Positions 28,495-40,112 of a stretch of 64,000 nucleotides of DNA are shown here, piece after piece. The first letter of the stretch is position 1. Every line of letters begins with the position of its first letter. This DNA is from Acidovorax sp. Leaf191 (GTDB taxonomy: Bacteria; Pseudomonadota; Gammaproteobacteria; Burkholderiales; Burkholderiaceae_C): contig NZ_LMPT01000021.1 of assembly GCF_001424425.1 (NCBI RefSeq), positions 172,827-236,826 of the forward strand, read 5' to 3'. Both the position numbers and the translations under genes were made by a program. The notes beneath the pieces are model-generated. The model made no database searches. It had not been told where the DNA came from and was given only the letters and a program-made list of their open reading frames with translations.

Positions 28495-30747
28495 ATGACC
28501 ATCTTCAACAAAGTGACCAAGTCCTTCCAGTGGGGCGACAAGACCGTCGTCATGGAAACGGGTGAAATCGCACGCCAGGCCTCCGGTGCCGTGCTGGTCA
28601 ACATCGACGACACCGTGGTGCTGGCCACCGTGGTGGGCTCCAAGATCGCCAAGGCCGGCCAGGATTTCTTCCCGCTGACCGTCGACTACATCGAGAAGAC
28701 ATACGCCGCCGGCAAGATCCCCGGCAGCTTCTTCAAGCGTGAAGCAAAGCCCAGCGAACTCGAAACGCTGACCAGCCGCCTCATCGACCGCCCGATCCGC
28801 CCGCTGTTCCCCGAAGGCTTCCACAACGACGTGCATGTGGTCATCCACACCATTTCGCTGAACCCTGAAGTGGACGCCGACATCGCCGCGATGATCGCCG
28901 TGAGCGCCGCTCTGTCGATCTCCGGCCTGCCGTTCAACGGCCCCATCGGCGCCGCGCGCGTGGGCTACATCAACGGCGAATACGTGCTGAACCCCGGCCA
29001 GACCGCCCGCAAGAACTCGCAGATGGACCTGGTCGTCGCCGGTACCGAAGCGGCCGTGCTGATGGTCGAGTCCGAAGCGCAGCAACTGCCCGAAGACGTG
29101 ATGCTGGGCGCCGTGGTGTTCGGCCACGAGCAAGGCAAAGCTGCCATCAACGCCATCCATGAACTGGTGCGCGAAGCCGGCAAGCCCGTGTGGGACTGGC
29201 AACCGCCCGCCAAGGACGAGCCCTTCATCGCCAAGGTCTCGCAACTGGCCGAAGAAAAGCTGCGCGCTGCCTACCAGATCCGCAGCAAGCAAGCCCGCAC
29301 GCACGCTCTGCGCGAAGCCACCGCTTCCGTGCTGTCGTCGCTGAAGGCCGAAGGCGCTGAATTCGACGCCGTGAAGGTCGAAGGCCTGCTGTTCGACATC
29401 GAAGCCAAGATCGTGCGCAGCCAGATCCTGGCCGGCGAGCCCCGCATCGACGGCCGCGATACGCGCACCGTGCGCCCCATCGAAATCCGCAATTCCGTGC
29501 TGCCCCGCACCCACGGTTCGGCACTGTTCACGCGTGGCGAAACCCAGGCGCTGGTGATTTCCACGCTGGGCACCGAACGTGACGCGCAGCGCATCGACGC
29601 GCTGGCTGGCGAGTTCGAAGACCGCTTCATGTTCCACTACAACATGCCTCCCTTTGCCACCGGCGAAGTGGGCCGCATGGGCTCCACCAAGCGCCGCGAA
29701 GTGGGCCACGGCCGTCTGGCCAAGCGCGCGCTGGTCGCCGTGCTGCCGACCAAGGAAGAGTTCCCCTACACCATCCGCGTGGTGTCGGAAATCACCGAGT
29801 CCAACGGTTCTTCGTCCATGGCATCGGTCTGCGGTGGCTGCCTGTCGATGATGGACGCCGGCGTCCCGATGAAGGCCCACGTGGCCGGTATCGCCATGGG
29901 CCTGATCAAGGAAGACAACCGCTTCGCCGTGCTGACCGACATCCTGGGTGACGAAGATCACCTGGGCGACATGGACTTCAAGGTGGCCGGCACCACCAGC
30001 GGCATCACCGCGCTGCAGATGGACATCAAGATCCAGGGCATCACCAAGGAAATCATGCAGGTCGCATTGGCGCAGGCCAAGGAAGCGCGCATGCACATCC
30101 TGGGCAAGATGCAGGAAGCCATGGGTGAAGCCAAGACCGAGGTGTCCAACTTCGCGCCCAAACTCTACACGATGAAGATCAACCCCGAGAAGATCCGTGA
30201 CGTCATCGGCAAGGGCGGTGCGGTGATCCGTGCGCTGACCGAGGAAACCGGCTGCCAGATCAACATCGAGGAAGACGGCACGATCACCATCGCCGCGACC
30301 GACGCCGCGAAGGCCGACGTTGCCAAGAAGCGCATCGAGCAGATCACGGCCGAAGTCGAGATCGGCAAGATCTACGAAGGCCCCGTGACGAAGATCCTGG
30401 ACTTCGGCGCGCTGATCAACCTGCTGCCTGGCAAGGATGGCCTGCTGCACATCAGCCAGATCGCGCACGAGCGCGTCGAGAAGGTGTCCGACTATCTGAC
30501 CGAAGGCCAGATCGTGAAGGTCAAGGTCATGGAAACCGATGAAAAGGGCCGCATCAAGCTGTCGATGAAGGTGTTGTCGGACCGTCCTGCCGGTGGCAGC
30601 GATCGTCCTGCACCTGCAGAGCGTGGTGACCGCGAACCCCGCCGCGACCATGGTCGTGGCGACGGTGGCCGCCCATCGGCTGACCAACAGCAGCAGCAAC
30701 AGCAATCCCTGGCTTCGGACGGTGCGTCCGAGCAGGTGGTGGGCTGA
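28495..30747 (+). CDS. pnp: polyribonucleotide nucleotidyltransferase (PNPase)
   Basis: 3'-to-5' phosphorolytic exoribonuclease of the RNA degradosome, 750 aa. Two RNase PH-like domains (about 1-215 and 310-550), with [10 protein letters not shown] in the first and [16 protein letters not shown] and [13 protein letters not shown] in the second. A KH domain follows ([20 protein letters not shown]), then an S1 domain ([18 protein letters not shown]). The C-terminal tail is Arg/Gly/Asp-rich and ends with seven consecutive glutamines and a polar end. AAGGAG lies 7 bases before the ATG. Confidence 0.99.
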   Translation: MTIFNKVTKSFQWGDKTVVMETGEIARQASGAVLVNIDDTVVLATVVGSKIAKAGQDFFPLTVDYIEKTYAAGKIPGSFFKREAKPSELETLTSRLIDRPIRPLFPEGFHNDVHVVIHTISLNPEVDADIAAMIAVSAALSISGLPFNGPIGAARVGYINGEYVLNPGQTARKNSQMDLVVAGTEAAVLMVESEAQQLPEDVMLGAVVFGHEQGKAAINAIHELVREAGKPVWDWQPPAKDEPFIAKVSQLAEEKLRAAYQIRSKQARTHALREATASVLSSLKAEGAEFDAVKVEGLLFDIEAKIVRSQILAGEPRIDGRDTRTVRPIEIRNSVLPRTHGSALFTRGETQALVISTLGTERDAQRIDALAGEFEDRFMFHYNMPPFATGEVGRMGSTKRREVGHGRLAKRALVAVLPTKEEFPYTIRVVSEITESNGSSSMASVCGGCLSMMDAGVPMKAHVAGIAMGLIKEDNRFAVLTDILGDEDHLGDMDFKVAGTTSGITALQMDIKIQGITKEIMQVALAQAKEARMHILGKMQEAMGEAKTEVSNFAPKLYTMKINPEKIRDVIGKGGAVIRALTEETGCQINIEEDGTITIAATDAAKADVAKKRIEQITAEVEIGKIYEGPVTKILDFGALINLLPGKDGLLHISQIAHERVEKVSDYLTEGQIVKVKVMETDEKGRIKLSMKVLSDRPAGGSDRPAPAERGDREPRRDHGRGDGGRPSADQQQQQQQSLASDGASEQVVG

Positions 30748-30764
30748 TCCGGCTGACGGGTCTA

Positions 30765-30830
30765 TTTGCTATTGATTTTGTAGCTGCTGCCGCTTGTTGA
30801 TCAAGCGGTAGCGGCCAAAATCACTCATAC
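30765..30830 (+). repeat. dispersed short intergenic repeat, copy 3
   Basis: TTTGCTATTGATTTTGTAGC, then CTGCCGCTTG..CAAGCGGTAGCGG, an inverted repeat, then an A-rich end. It lies between pnp and the quinone oxidoreductase gene. Confidence 0.65.
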
Positions 30831-30842
30831 CTTCATTGTCCG

Positions 30843-31841
30843 ATGAGCCGCACTATGCACGCTGTGGAGATCTCCGCTTTTGGTGGGCCGGAGGTGCTGC
30901 GTCTGGGCGAGCGGCCTGTGCCGCAGCCCGGGCCGGGTGAACTGCTGATCCGGGTGGCCGCCAGCGGCATCAACCGCCCGGATGTGCTGCAGCGCATGGG
31001 GCACTATGCCCCGCCGCCGGGCACGTCAGACCTGCCCGGTCTGGAAGTGGCTGGTGTGGTGGAGTCGGGTGATGCCGCCGCCATGGCGGCGGCCGGCATC
31101 CGTGTCGGTGACCGCGTGTGTGCGCTGGTCGCCGGTGGCGGTTATGCGCAATGGTGCGTGGCTCCCGTGGTGCAGTGTTTGCCGGTGCCCGAAGGGTTCA
31201 GCGATGTCGAGGCGGCCTCGCTGCCTGAAACCTTCTTCACCGTCTGGAGCAATGTCTTCGACCGGGGGCGGCTGCAGGCGGGCGAGAGCCTGCTCGTGCA
31301 GGGCGGCACCAGCGGCATCGGCGTGACCGCGGTGCAACTGGGCCGTGCGTTCGGTGCGACTGTGATCGCGACGGCGGGCAGCGACAGCAAGTGCGCAGCC
31401 TGCCTGGAGTTGGGTGCGCACCATGCCATCAACTACAAGTCCCAGGACTTCGTGGCGGAGGCCCAGCGCATCACCGATGGCAAAGGTGTCGACGTGGTGC
31501 TCGACATGGTGGCTGGCGACTACGTGGCGCGCGAAGTGGAGTGCCTGGCAGAGGATGGCCGCATCGTCATCATCGCTGTGCAGGGTGGGGTGAAGGGTGG
31601 TTTCAACGCGGGTTTGGTCCTGCGCCGCCGCCTGACCATCACCGGCTCCACGCTGCGCCCGCGGTCCGTGGCTTTCAAGGGTGCCATTGCGCAAGCGCTG
31701 CGCGAGCGCGTGTGGCCTTTGCTGGCGCAAGGCAAGGTGCGGCCGGTCATCCACAGCACGTTCGAAGCGGCCCGCGCGGCCGATGCGCATGCGCTGATGG
31801 AGTCGAACCAGCACATTGGCAAGATCGTTTTGACGTGGTGA
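30843..31841 (+). CDS. NAD(P)H:quinone oxidoreductase, zinc-independent MDR family
   Basis: Medium-chain dehydrogenase/reductase of 332 aa, zeta-crystallin/PIG3-like, reducing quinones with NADPH. N-terminal GroES-like domain with [16 protein letters not shown], and a Rossmann domain with [21 protein letters not shown]. It lacks the cysteine/histidine ligands of structural and catalytic zinc, as expected for this branch. Three bases separate its stop and the tpiA start, so the two are cotranscribed. Confidence 0.93.
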   Translation: MSRTMHAVEISAFGGPEVLRLGERPVPQPGPGELLIRVAASGINRPDVLQRMGHYAPPPGTSDLPGLEVAGVVESGDAAAMAAAGIRVGDRVCALVAGGGYAQWCVAPVVQCLPVPEGFSDVEAASLPETFFTVWSNVFDRGRLQAGESLLVQGGTSGIGVTAVQLGRAFGATVIATAGSDSKCAACLELGAHHAINYKSQDFVAEAQRITDGKGVDVVLDMVAGDYVAREVECLAEDGRIVIIAVQGGVKGGFNAGLVLRRRLTITGSTLRPRSVAFKGAIAQALRERVWPLLAQGKVRPVIHSTFEAARAADAHALMESNQHIGKIVLTW

Positions 31842-31843
31842 TC

Positions 31844-32602
31844 ATGAACAGCAAGAAGAAACTCATCGCCGGCAACTGGAAGATGAACGGCGGCCTGGCA
31901 GCCAACGAAGCTCTGCTCAAGGCCATCATGGCGGGCCTGGGTGATGGCGGTGGTGCGGCGTGCGATGTGGCGGTGGCAGTGCCTGCGCCTTATCTGGCGC
32001 AGGTGCAGTCGCTCACTTTCGGGTCTGCGGTGGCTGTAGCGTCACAGGACGTGTCGCAGCATGAGGCGGGCGCCTTCACCGGTGAGGTGTCGGTGGCCAT
32101 GCTCAAGGAGTTTGGCGTGCGGTATGCCCTGGTGGGGCACTCCGAACGCCGCCAATACCACGGGGAAACCGACGTGGTGGTGGCAGAAAAAGCCCAGCGT
32201 GCACTGGCGGCGGGTGTGACCCCCATCATCTGCGTGGGTGAAACCCTGCAGGAGCGCGAAGCGGGCCAGACCGAGTCGGTGGTCAAGCGCCAGCTCGCTG
32301 CCGTGATCCATCTCAATGGCCACTGCATCAGCGAAGTGGTGGTGGCCTACGAGCCGGTGTGGGCCATCGGTACGGGCCGCACGGCCTCGCCCGAGCAGGC
32401 GCAGGCGGTGCATGCAGTGCTGCGGGCCCAGTTGGCCGCGGCCAGCGAGCACGCCGACCGCATCCGCCTGCTGTACGGTGGCAGCATGAATGCCGCCAAC
32501 GCGGCGCAGCTGCTGTCTCAGCCCGACATCGATGGCGGGCTGGTCGGCGGCGCATCCCTGAAGGCCCCCGACTTTCTACAAATCATTGCCGCTGCCCGTT
32601 GA
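31844..32602 (+). CDS. tpiA: triosephosphate isomerase
   Basis: Interconverts dihydroxyacetone phosphate and glyceraldehyde 3-phosphate in glycolysis and gluconeogenesis; 252 aa, single TIM barrel. Catalytic residues seen: K13 in AGNWKMN, the histidine in VGHSERR and the glutamate in [10 protein letters not shown]. The phosphate loop [10 protein letters not shown] and GGLVGGASL end the barrel. It follows the oxidoreductase gene directly and precedes secG by 42 bp, the common tpiA-secG arrangement. Confidence 0.98.
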   Translation: MNSKKKLIAGNWKMNGGLAANEALLKAIMAGLGDGGGAACDVAVAVPAPYLAQVQSLTFGSAVAVASQDVSQHEAGAFTGEVSVAMLKEFGVRYALVGHSERRQYHGETDVVVAEKAQRALAAGVTPIICVGETLQEREAGQTESVVKRQLAAVIHLNGHCISEVVVAYEPVWAIGTGRTASPEQAQAVHAVLRAQLAAASEHADRIRLLYGGSMNAANAAQLLSQPDIDGGLVGGASLKAPDFLQIIAAAR

Positions 32603-32644
32603 GGTGGTGGTCCCAAGAGCTATTCAATCAGGAGTGAACAGAGA

Positions 32645-33022
32645 ATGAACGTGATCGTGAATGTGGTTTTGGCGGTGCAGATGCTGTCGGCGCTGGGGAT
32701 GATCGGACTGGTGCTGGTCCAGCACGGCAAGGGTGCCGACATGGGTGCTGCCTTCGGCAGCGGTACGTCGGGCAGCTTGTTCGGGGCCAGCGGCAGTGCC
32801 AATTTCCTGTCGCGCAGCACGGCGGTGCTGGCGGCGGTGTTCTTCGTGGCAACGCTGGCGCTGGCCTACTTCGGCAATGCACGTCCTGCCGGTGCGGGCA
32901 GCGTGCTGGAGACCCCGGCTGCAGCAGTTCCTGCCGGCTCCGCGCCCGCCGCGTCGGCGCCGGGTGCTGCCGTGGCGCCTGCTGTTCCGGCATCGGGCGC
33001 TGCCCAGATTCCGACCAAATAA
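32645..33022 (+). CDS. secG: preprotein translocase subunit SecG
   Basis: Small accessory subunit of the SecYEG export channel, 125 aa. Two membrane helices (about 1-22 and 58-78) flank LVLVQHGKGADMGAAFGSG and the family segment GSLFGASGSANFLSRSTA. The C-terminal 45 residues are an Ala/Pro/Ser/Val-rich tail, longer than in E. coli, of unknown role. It precedes the tRNA-Leu and nuo operon. Confidence 0.97.
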   Translation: MNVIVNVVLAVQMLSALGMIGLVLVQHGKGADMGAAFGSGTSGSLFGASGSANFLSRSTAVLAAVFFVATLALAYFGNARPAGAGSVLETPAAAVPAGSAPAASAPGAAVAPAVPASGAAQIPTK

Positions 33023-33136
33023 TCTGCGCTAAATTGGTTCGGCTAAGCCGAAGCAGGGTTTTTCCGGAGTAGAATCCCGGATTGTCTGGAAAGCCAAAAC
33101 CGCAAGGTTCCTCATGCCATCCAGATGCACACATCA

Positions 33137-33221
33137 GCCGTCGTGGTGAAATTGGTAGACACGCTATCTTGAGGGGGTAGTGGCGAAAGCTGTGCGAGTT
33201 CGAGTCTCGCCGACGGCACCA
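33137..33221 (+). tRNA. tRNA-Leu (anticodon GAG)
   Basis: An 85-base class II tRNA. The acceptor stem pairs GCCGTCG with CGACGGC followed by A and encoded CCA. The D arm contains TGGTAGACAC, the anticodon stem CTATC/GGTAG closes a TTGAGGG loop with anticodon GAG, there is a variable arm, and the T arm has GTTCGAGTC. It decodes CUC and CUU. Confidence 0.97.
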
Positions 33222-33228
33222 AAACAAA

Positions 33229-33272
33229 GGCCTCCCCGACATGTCCTGGCAAGGGACATGTCGGGCCAGGCC
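33229..33272 (+). terminator. long hairpin between tRNA-Leu and nuoA
   Basis: A perfect 12-bp stem CCCGACATGTCC/GGACATGTCGGG with a seven-base loop, extended outside by GGCCT/AGGCC. It begins 8 bases after the tRNA and ends 24 bases before nuoA. No T tract. It may end tRNA transcripts, mark an RNase site or act on nuo leader RNA. Confidence 0.55.
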
Positions 33273-33295
33273 ACAGCGGTGAGCACATCCTCAAG

Positions 33296-33655
33296 ATGAA
33301 CCTCGATCAGTACCTCCCCGTCCTTTTGTTCATCTTGGTTGGCATCGCCGTTGGCGTTGTCCCCTTGGTACTAGGCTACATACTGGGCCCCAATCGCCCG
33401 GATGCCGCAAAAAACTCCCCCTACGAATGCGGCTTTGAGGCCTTCGAGGACGCGCGCATGAAGTTCGATGTGCGCTACTACCTCGTGGCCATCTTGTTCA
33501 TTCTGTTCGATCTGGAAATCGCCTTTCTCTTCCCGTGGGCCGTCACCTTGCACGAGGTGGGCATCGCTGGTTTCGTGGCGGTCGTGATATTCCTGGCCAT
33601 CCTTGTCGTGGGTTTTGCCTACGAATGGAAAAAGGGCGCCCTGGATTGGGAATGA
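33296..33655 (+). CDS. nuoA: NADH-quinone oxidoreductase subunit A
   Basis: Membrane subunit of complex I near the quinone site, 119 aa with three helices. Seen: [24 protein letters not shown], the loop with the conserved cysteine, then [21 protein letters not shown]. First gene of a complete 14-gene nuo operon. The Shine-Dalgarno is weak, and a large hairpin lies just upstream. Confidence 0.98.
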   Translation: MNLDQYLPVLLFILVGIAVGVVPLVLGYILGPNRPDAAKNSPYECGFEAFEDARMKFDVRYYLVAILFILFDLEIAFLFPWAVTLHEVGIAGFVAVVIFLAILVVGFAYEWKKGALDWE

Positions 33656-33685
33656 GTGGCTTCGGCTGCAAGCAAGGATGATGCA

Positions 33686-34165
33686 ATGATTGAAGGCGTG
33701 ATGAAGGAAGGCTTCATCACCACGAGCTATGACTCCGTGGTGAATTGGGCCAAGACGGGCTCCCTGTGGCCCATGACATTTGGCCTGGCCTGCTGTGCGG
33801 TGGAGATGATGCATGCGGCGGCAGCGCGCTACGACATCGGCCGCTTCGGCGCCGAGGTGTTCCGTGCCAGCCCGCGCCAGTCCGACCTGATGATCGTGGC
33901 GGGTACGCTGTGCAACAAGATGGCACCGGCTCTGCGCAAGGTGTACGACCAGATGTCCGAGCCCCGCTGGGTGCTCTCCATGGGGTCTTGCGCCAACGGC
34001 GGCGGCTACTACCACTACAGCTACTCCGTGGTGCGTGGCTGCGACCGCATCGTGCCTGTGGACGTCTACGTGCCGGGTTGCCCGCCCACGGCGGAAGCGC
34101 TGATCTACGGCATCATCCAGCTGCAGCAGAAGATCCGCCGCACCAACACCATTGCTCGTGTCTGA
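33686..34165 (+). CDS. nuoB: NADH-quinone oxidoreductase subunit B
   Basis: Carries iron-sulfur cluster N2, the last electron carrier before ubiquinone. The 159 aa contain the ligands in [20 protein letters not shown] and [14 protein letters not shown] at 33686 has AAGGA upstream and fits the family start [14 protein letters not shown]. An in-frame GTG at 33656, right after nuoA, would add ten residues. Confidence 0.98.
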   Translation: MIEGVMKEGFITTSYDSVVNWAKTGSLWPMTFGLACCAVEMMHAAAARYDIGRFGAEVFRASPRQSDLMIVAGTLCNKMAPALRKVYDQMSEPRWVLSMGSCANGGGYYHYSYSVVRGCDRIVPVDVYVPGCPPTAEALIYGIIQLQQKIRRTNTIARV

Positions 34166-34172
34166 AGGGTTG

Positions 34173-34784
34173 ATGATGACTTCTGTTGCCATTCGGCCTG
34201 AAAAACTCAAGGACCACATCGCCGCGGCCCTGGGCTCCAAGGTGCGCCAGATCTCGATCGCCCTGGAAGAGGTGACCGTGGTGGTCGCTGCGGCCGATTA
34301 CCTCGAAGCGATGCGCGTCCTGCGCGATGCCGAAGGTTGCCGTTTCGAACAACTGGTGGATCTGTGCGGGGTGGACTACTCCTCCTACGCCGACCAGGTG
34401 CATGAAGGCGCGCGCTATTGCGTGGTGTCGCACCTGCTGTCCGTCAGCCTGAACCAGCGCGTGCGCGTGAAGGTGTTCTGCGCGGACGACGATTTTCCGG
34501 TGGTGGCATCCGTGTCCGAACTCTGGAGCTCTGCCAACTGGTACGAGCGCGAAGCGTTCGATCTGTTCGGCATCGTGTTCGACGGCCACAACGATCTGCG
34601 CCGCATCCTGACGGACTACGGCTTCATCGGCCATCCTTTCCGCAAGGACTTCCCGCTGTCGGGCCACGTCGAGATGCGCTATGACACCGAGCAGCGCCGC
34701 GTGGTGTACGAGCCCGTGTCGATCGAGCCGCGTGAAATCACGCCGCGCATCATCCGCGAAGACAAGTACGGAGGCCTGCACTAA
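34173..34784 (+). CDS. nuoC: NADH-quinone oxidoreductase subunit C
   Basis: Hydrophilic subunit of the Q module, 203 aa, separate from NuoD (in E. coli the two are fused). Seen: [20 protein letters not shown] and the signature [19 protein letters not shown]. Two adjacent ATGs (34173, 34176) can serve as start; AAGGG lies upstream. It begins 7 bp after nuoB. Confidence 0.97.
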   Translation: MMTSVAIRPEKLKDHIAAALGSKVRQISIALEEVTVVVAAADYLEAMRVLRDAEGCRFEQLVDLCGVDYSSYADQVHEGARYCVVSHLLSVSLNQRVRVKVFCADDDFPVVASVSELWSSANWYEREAFDLFGIVFDGHNDLRRILTDYGFIGHPFRKDFPLSGHVEMRYDTEQRRVVYEPVSIEPREITPRIIREDKYGGLH

Positions 34785-34811
34785 GGCGCCCTGCGCCCCA
34801 CGTGACCCACC

Positions 34812-36065
34812 ATGGCTGAAATCAAGAACTACTCCCTGAACTTTGGTCCGCAGCACCCGGCAGCACACGGCGTGCTGCGGCTGGTGCTCGAGCTCGACGG
34901 CGAAGTCGTGCAGCGCGCCGACCCCCACATCGGCCTGCTGCACCGCGCGACCGAAAAGCTCGCCGAGCACAAGACCTACATCCAGTCGCTGCCCTACATG
35001 GACCGGCTGGACTACGTCTCGATGATGTGCAACGAGCACGCCTACTGTCTGGCCATCGAGAAGCTGATGGGCCTGGAAGTGCCCATCCGCGCGCAGTACA
35101 TCCGTGTGATGTTCTCCGAAATCACCCGTCTGCTGAACCACCTGATGTGGCTCGGTTCGCACGGCAACGATTGCGGCAGCTCCACCATCCTGATCTACAC
35201 CTTCCGCGAGCGTGAAGACCTGTTCGACATGTACGAAGCCGTCTCCGGCGCGCGCATGCACGCGGCGTACTTCCGTCCGGGCGGCGTGTACCGCGACCTG
35301 CCGGATTCCATGCCGCAGTACAAGGTCAGCAAGATCAAGAACGCCAAGGCCCTGGAGGCCATGAACAAGAACCGCCAAGGTTCCATGCTCGACTTCATCG
35401 ACGACTTCACGCAGCGCTTCCCCGCCTGTGTGGATGAGTACGAGACCCTGCTGACCGACAACCGCATCTGGAAGCAGCGCACCGTCGGCATCGGCGTGGT
35501 GCCCCCGGAGCGCGCGCTGAACCTGGGCATGACCGGCCCCATGCTGCGGGGCTCAGGCATTGCCTGGGACCTGCGCAAGACGCAGCCCTACGACGTCTAT
35601 GACCGCATGGACTTCGACGTGCCGGTGGGCAAGACGGGCGATTGCTACGACCGCTACCTCGTGCGCGTGCAGGAGATGCGCGAGTCCAACCGCATCATCA
35701 AGCAGTGCGTGGACTGGCTGCGTGCCAATCCCGGCCCGGTGATCACCGACAACCACAAGGTGGCTGCACCGTCGCGCGAGTCCATGAAGTCCAACATGGA
35801 AGAGCTGATCCACCACTTCAAGCTGTTCACCGAAGGTTTCCATGTGCCCGAGGGCGAGGCTTACGCCGCCGTCGAGCATCCCAAGGGCGAGTTCGGCATC
35901 TATCTCGTGAGCGATGGCGCCAACAAGCCCTACCGCCTGAAGATCCGCGCGCCGGGTTTTGCCCACCTGGCCACGCTCGACGAAATGGCCCGCGGCCACA
36001 TGATCGCCGACGCCGTGGCCATCATCGGCACCATGGATATCGTGTTCGGGGAGATTGACCGATGA
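34812..36065 (+). CDS. nuoD: NADH-quinone oxidoreductase subunit D
   Basis: The 49-kDa subunit homologue that forms the ubiquinone pocket with NuoB, 417 aa. Seen: [22 protein letters not shown] with the conserved quinone-pocket histidine, [31 protein letters not shown] and the C-terminal [14 protein letters not shown]. The stop overlaps the nuoE start (ATGA). Confidence 0.98.
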   Translation: MAEIKNYSLNFGPQHPAAHGVLRLVLELDGEVVQRADPHIGLLHRATEKLAEHKTYIQSLPYMDRLDYVSMMCNEHAYCLAIEKLMGLEVPIRAQYIRVMFSEITRLLNHLMWLGSHGNDCGSSTILIYTFREREDLFDMYEAVSGARMHAAYFRPGGVYRDLPDSMPQYKVSKIKNAKALEAMNKNRQGSMLDFIDDFTQRFPACVDEYETLLTDNRIWKQRTVGIGVVPPERALNLGMTGPMLRGSGIAWDLRKTQPYDVYDRMDFDVPVGKTGDCYDRYLVRVQEMRESNRIIKQCVDWLRANPGPVITDNHKVAAPSRESMKSNMEELIHHFKLFTEGFHVPEGEAYAAVEHPKGEFGIYLVSDGANKPYRLKIRAPGFAHLATLDEMARGHMIADAVAIIGTMDIVFGEIDR

Positions 36066-36598
36066 GTAGTACGACCGAATCGAAGAACCCCACGGCGGGC
36101 ACCACCGCCATCACCGAGGCGACGCGCGCCCGTTTTGCGCGCGAAGTGGCCAAGTACCCGCCCGAGCAGGCGCAGTCCGCCGTGATGGCCTGCCTGTCCA
36201 TCGTGCAGCAGGAGCAGGGCTGGGTCAGCGTCGAGAGCGAGGCCGTGATCGCCGAATACCTGGGCATGGCCCAGATCGCGGTGCACGAAGTCACCACGTT
36301 CTACAACATGTACAACCAGCAGCCCACGGGCAAGTACAAGCTCAACGTCTGTACCAACCTGCCTTGCCAACTGCGCGACGGCCAGAAGGCGCTGCACCAC
36401 CTCGAGAAGAAGCTCGGCGTGACCATGGGCGAGACCACGCCGGACGGCCTGTTCACCCTGCAGCAGTGCGAGTGCCTGGGCGCCTGCGCCGACGCGCCCG
36501 TGATGCTGGTCAACGACCGCACCATGTGCAGCTTCATGGACAACGACAAGCTCGACCAGCTGGTCGACGGGCTCAAGGCCGCAGAGGGGCAAGCATGA
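36062..36598 (+). CDS. nuoE: NADH-quinone oxidoreductase subunit E
   Basis: Thioredoxin-fold [2Fe-2S] (N1a) subunit of the NADH-oxidising arm, 178 aa. Cluster ligands: CTNLPC (the second cysteine is part of the family pattern) and CECLGAC. The N-terminal helical domain includes [15 protein letters not shown]. Overlaps both neighbours by 4 bp, implying coupled translation. Confidence 0.97.
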   Translation: MSSTTESKNPTAGTTAITEATRARFAREVAKYPPEQAQSAVMACLSIVQQEQGWVSVESEAVIAEYLGMAQIAVHEVTTFYNMYNQQPTGKYKLNVCTNLPCQLRDGQKALHHLEKKLGVTMGETTPDGLFTLQQCECLGACADAPVMLVNDRTMCSFMDNDKLDQLVDGLKAAEGQA

Positions 36599-37950
36599 CC
36601 ACTGCCGCACAAATCCTCTCGCAGTTCCAGGCCACCGGCGTCCAGACCTGCTTCCACGACCGCCACATCAACCCGCAGATCTATGCGGGCCTGGACGGCA
36701 CGAACTGGAGCATCAAGGACTACGAAGCGCGCGGCGGCTACGCTGCGCTGCGCAAGATTCTGGGCACCGACGGCGGCGAGCCGCTGACGCAGGACCAGGT
36801 CATCGCCACCGTCAAGGAATCAGGCCTGCGCGGCCGTGGCGGCGCGGGCTTTCCGACCGGCCTCAAGTGGAGCTTCATGCCCCGCTCGTTCCCCGGTCAG
36901 AAGTATCTCGTCTGCAACTCCGACGAAGGCGAACCGGGCACCTGCAAGGACCGCGACATCCTGCAGTTCAACCCGCACATCGTCATCGAAGGCATGATCA
37001 TCGCGGCCTACGCGATGGGCATCTCCGTGGGCTACAACTACATCCACGGCGAAATCTTCCAGACCTACGACCGCTTCGAAGAAGCGCTCGAAGAAGCACG
37101 CGCAGCGGGCTATCTGGGCGACAAGATCCTGGGCAGCAACTTCAGCTTCCAGCTGCACGCAGCGCACGGTTTCGGCGCCTACATCTGCGGCGAAGAGACC
37201 GCGCTGCTCGAATCGCTGGAAGGCAAGAAGGGCCAGCCGCGCTTCAAGCCGCCGTTCCCGGCCAGCTTCGGCCTGTACGGCAAGCCGACCACCATCAACA
37301 ACACCGAGACATTCGCGGCCGTGCCGTGGATCATCCGCAACGGCGGAGCTGCGTACCTCGAGTGCGGCAAGCCCAACAACGGCGGCACCAAGATCTTCTC
37401 GGTCTCGGGCGATGTGGAAAAACCAGGCAACTACGAAGTGCCCATGGGCACGCCGTTCGCCAAGCTGCTCGAGCTCGCCGGTGGCGTGCGCAAGGGCCGC
37501 CAGCTCAAGGCAGTGATCCCGGGCGGCTCGTCCTCGCCGGTGCTGCCGGCTTCCATCATCATGGAATGCACGCTGGACTACGACTCCATCGCCAAGGCCG
37601 GCTCCATGCTGGGCTCGGGCGCCGTGATCGTGATGGACGACTCCCGCAGCATGGTCGAAAGCCTGCTGCGCCTGTCGTACTTCTATTCGCACGAATCCTG
37701 CGGCCAGTGCACGCCCTGCCGCGAAGGCACCGGCTGGATGTGGCGCGTGATCGACCGCATCCAGCACAACCAGGGCCGCTCGGGCGACCTGGACCTGCTC
37801 AATTCGGTGGCAGACAACATCCAGGGCCGCACGATCTGCGCGCTGGGCGACGCTGCCGCGATGCCGGTGCGCGCCATGATCAAGCATTTCCGTCCCGAGT
37901 TTGAAGCACTGATCCGGAACAACGCCTCCCAGGCCGCGACCTCCGCCTGA
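36595..37950 (+). CDS. nuoF: NADH-quinone oxidoreductase subunit F
   Basis: NADH- and FMN-binding subunit, 451 aa. Seen: [16 protein letters not shown] (FMN/NADH binding), [30 protein letters not shown], and the cluster N3 motif [16 protein letters not shown], with the fourth cysteine in ICALGDAA. The ATG at 36595 overlaps the nuoE stop. Confidence 0.98.
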   Translation: MTTAAQILSQFQATGVQTCFHDRHINPQIYAGLDGTNWSIKDYEARGGYAALRKILGTDGGEPLTQDQVIATVKESGLRGRGGAGFPTGLKWSFMPRSFPGQKYLVCNSDEGEPGTCKDRDILQFNPHIVIEGMIIAAYAMGISVGYNYIHGEIFQTYDRFEEALEEARAAGYLGDKILGSNFSFQLHAAHGFGAYICGEETALLESLEGKKGQPRFKPPFPASFGLYGKPTTINNTETFAAVPWIIRNGGAAYLECGKPNNGGTKIFSVSGDVEKPGNYEVPMGTPFAKLLELAGGVRKGRQLKAVIPGGSSSPVLPASIIMECTLDYDSIAKAGSMLGSGAVIVMDDSRSMVESLLRLSYFYSHESCGQCTPCREGTGWMWRVIDRIQHNQGRSGDLDLLNSVADNIQGRTICALGDAAAMPVRAMIKHFRPEFEALIRNNASQAATSA

Positions 37951-37964
37951 TCGCGAGAAGACAT

Positions 37965-40112
37965 ATGGTTGAAATTGAACTGGACGGTCAGAAAGTGGAA
38001 GTCGCCGAAGGCTGCATGGTGATGCATGCAGCCGAGAAGGCGGGCACGTACATTCCGCATTTCTGCTACCACAAGAAGCTCTCGATCGCCGCCAACTGCC
38101 GCATGTGCCTGGTGGACGTCGAGAAGGCTCCCAAGCCCATGCCTGCCTGCGCCACGCCGGTGACGCAGGGCATGATCGTACGCACCAAGAGCGACAAGGC
38201 CATCAAGGCCCAGGCGTCGGTCATGGAGTTCCTGCTGATCAACCACCCGCTGGACTGCCCCATCTGCGACCAGGGCGGTGAGTGCCAGCTGCAGGACCTG
38301 GCCGTCGGCTACGGCGGTTCGTCCTCGCGCTACGAGGAAGAAAAGCGCGTGGTCTTCCACAAGGACGTCGGCCCGCTGATCTCCATGGAAGAGATGAGCC
38401 GCTGCATCCACTGCACCCGCTGCGTGCGCTTCGGCCAGGAAGTGGCCGGCGTGATGGAGCTCGGGATGATCCACCGCGGCGAGCACTCCGAGATCACCAC
38501 CGTGGTGGGCGATACCGTGGACTCCGAGCTGTCGGGCAACATGATCGACATCTGCCCCGTGGGCGCGCTCACGAGCAAGCCGTTCCGCTACAGCGCCCGC
38601 ACCTGGGAGCTCTCGCGCCGCCGCTCCGTCAGCCCGCACGACTCCACCGGCTCCAACCTGATCGTTCAGGTCAAGAACCACAAGGTGATGCGCGTGGTGC
38701 CGCTCGAGAACGAAGCCGTCAACGAATGCTGGATCGCCGACCGCGATCGCTTCTCGTACGAATCGCTCAACAGCGACGACCGTTTGACCCAGCCCATGCT
38801 CAAGCAGGGCGGGGTGTGGAAGGAAGTCGACTGGCAGACCGCGCTCGAATACGTGGCCAACGGCCTCAAGAACATCAAGAACGACCACGGTGCCCAAAGC
38901 ATCGGCGCTCTGGTGAGCCCGCACAGCACGGTCGAAGAGCTGTACCTGGCCGGCGCACTGGTGCGTGGCCTGGGCAGCGACAACATCGACTACCGCCTGC
39001 GCAACGCCGAGTTCGCTGCGCCCGAAGGCATTCGCTGGCTCGGTACGTCCATCGCTTCGCTGTCCACGCTGCAACGCGTGCTGGTGGTGGGCTCCAACCT
39101 GCGCAAGGACCATCCGCTGTTCGCGCAGCGCATCCGCCAGGCTGCCCGCCATGGCTGCCAGGTCGCGGCTGTGGGCTCTGTGGCCCACGACTGGGCCATG
39201 CCGGTGTCGTCGTTCGTTGCGCAAAGCGCCAGCGAATGGGTGCAGACACTCGGCGGCATCGCCTCTGCAGTCGCACAGGAAAAGGGCGTGACCGCTCCCC
39301 AGGGCGCTGCAGCCCACAACGACGCCACCCAGGCCATCGCGCGCGCGCTGCTCGGCGGTGAGCGCAAAGCCGTGCTGCTGGGCAACGCCGCCGCGCACCA
39401 CGCGCAGGCCACGCAACTGCTGGCACTGGCCAACTGGATCGGCGAGCACACGGGCGCCTCGGTGGGATACCTCACGGAAGCTGCCAATACGGTGGGTGCC
39501 CAGTTTGCGGGTGCTCATCCTGTGAACGGTGGATTGAATGCGGGCCAGATGCTCTCGGGTGGACTGAAGGCGGCTGTGCTGCTCAACACCGAGCCTGTCC
39601 ATGACTCGGCGGCCGGTGCCAACGCTGCTGCTGCGCTGTCTGGTGCAGAGATGGTGGTGACCTTGAGCCCCTTCAAGGCCAACCTGGAGTTCAGTGACGT
39701 TCTGTTGCCAATTGCTCCCTTCACCGAAACCTCCGGCAGCTTCATCAACGCCGAAGGCCGCCTGCAGAGCTTCCATGCGGTGGTGCGCCCCCTGGGCGAT
39801 ACCCGCCCCGCGTGGAAGGTCCTGCGCGTGCTGGCCAACCTGCTGGGTGTGTCCGGTTTCGACTTCGAGACCTCGCAGGACGTGCTGGCACGCGCCACCA
39901 ATGCCGCGGCCGGCACCGTCACGCACGTGCCTGCTGAACAGCTGTCGAACCTGGTGACTGCGGTGCCTGCTGCTGCCGCCGCAGCAGCCACGGCAACCGC
40001 GGGCGAGCCTGTGGTCGCTTCCATCTATCAACTCGACGGCCTCGTGCGCCGTTCCACGTCGCTGCAGCTCACCGCCGATGCGCGCACGGCACGTGAAGGA
40101 GTCGCCGCATGA
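37965..40112 (+). CDS. nuoG: NADH-quinone oxidoreductase subunit G
   Basis: Iron-sulfur protein of the electron input arm, 715 aa, shorter than the roughly 900 aa of E. coli and typical of the alpha/beta-proteobacterial type. The N-terminal ferredoxin domain has the N1b ligands ([15 protein letters not shown], then CATP), followed by [14 protein letters not shown], then [10 protein letters not shown] and [14 protein letters not shown]. The C-terminal part is the degenerate molybdopterin-oxidoreductase fold, ending in an Ala-rich tail. Stop overlaps nuoH by 4 bp. Confidence 0.97.
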   Translation: MVEIELDGQKVEVAEGCMVMHAAEKAGTYIPHFCYHKKLSIAANCRMCLVDVEKAPKPMPACATPVTQGMIVRTKSDKAIKAQASVMEFLLINHPLDCPICDQGGECQLQDLAVGYGGSSSRYEEEKRVVFHKDVGPLISMEEMSRCIHCTRCVRFGQEVAGVMELGMIHRGEHSEITTVVGDTVDSELSGNMIDICPVGALTSKPFRYSARTWELSRRRSVSPHDSTGSNLIVQVKNHKVMRVVPLENEAVNECWIADRDRFSYESLNSDDRLTQPMLKQGGVWKEVDWQTALEYVANGLKNIKNDHGAQSIGALVSPHSTVEELYLAGALVRGLGSDNIDYRLRNAEFAAPEGIRWLGTSIASLSTLQRVLVVGSNLRKDHPLFAQRIRQAARHGCQVAAVGSVAHDWAMPVSSFVAQSASEWVQTLGGIASAVAQEKGVTAPQGAAAHNDATQAIARALLGGERKAVLLGNAAAHHAQATQLLALANWIGEHTGASVGYLTEAANTVGAQFAGAHPVNGGLNAGQMLSGGLKAAVLLNTEPVHDSAAGANAAAALSGAEMVVTLSPFKANLEFSDVLLPIAPFTETSGSFINAEGRLQSFHAVVRPLGDTRPAWKVLRVLANLLGVSGFDFETSQDVLARATNAAAGTVTHVPAEQLSNLVTAVPAAAAAAATATAGEPVVASIYQLDGLVRRSTSLQLTADARTAREGVAA

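Noticed and set aside
28315..30705. 796-codon open frame antisense to pnp
   Set aside because: Antisense shadow of PNPase with no recognisable motif or start context.
33656..33685. GTG start giving a ten-residue extension of NuoB
   Set aside because: The ATG at 33686 has a Shine-Dalgarno and fits the usual family start.
37683..40031. 782-codon frame antisense to nuoG
   Set aside because: Covers nuoG and the nuoF end with no independent support.
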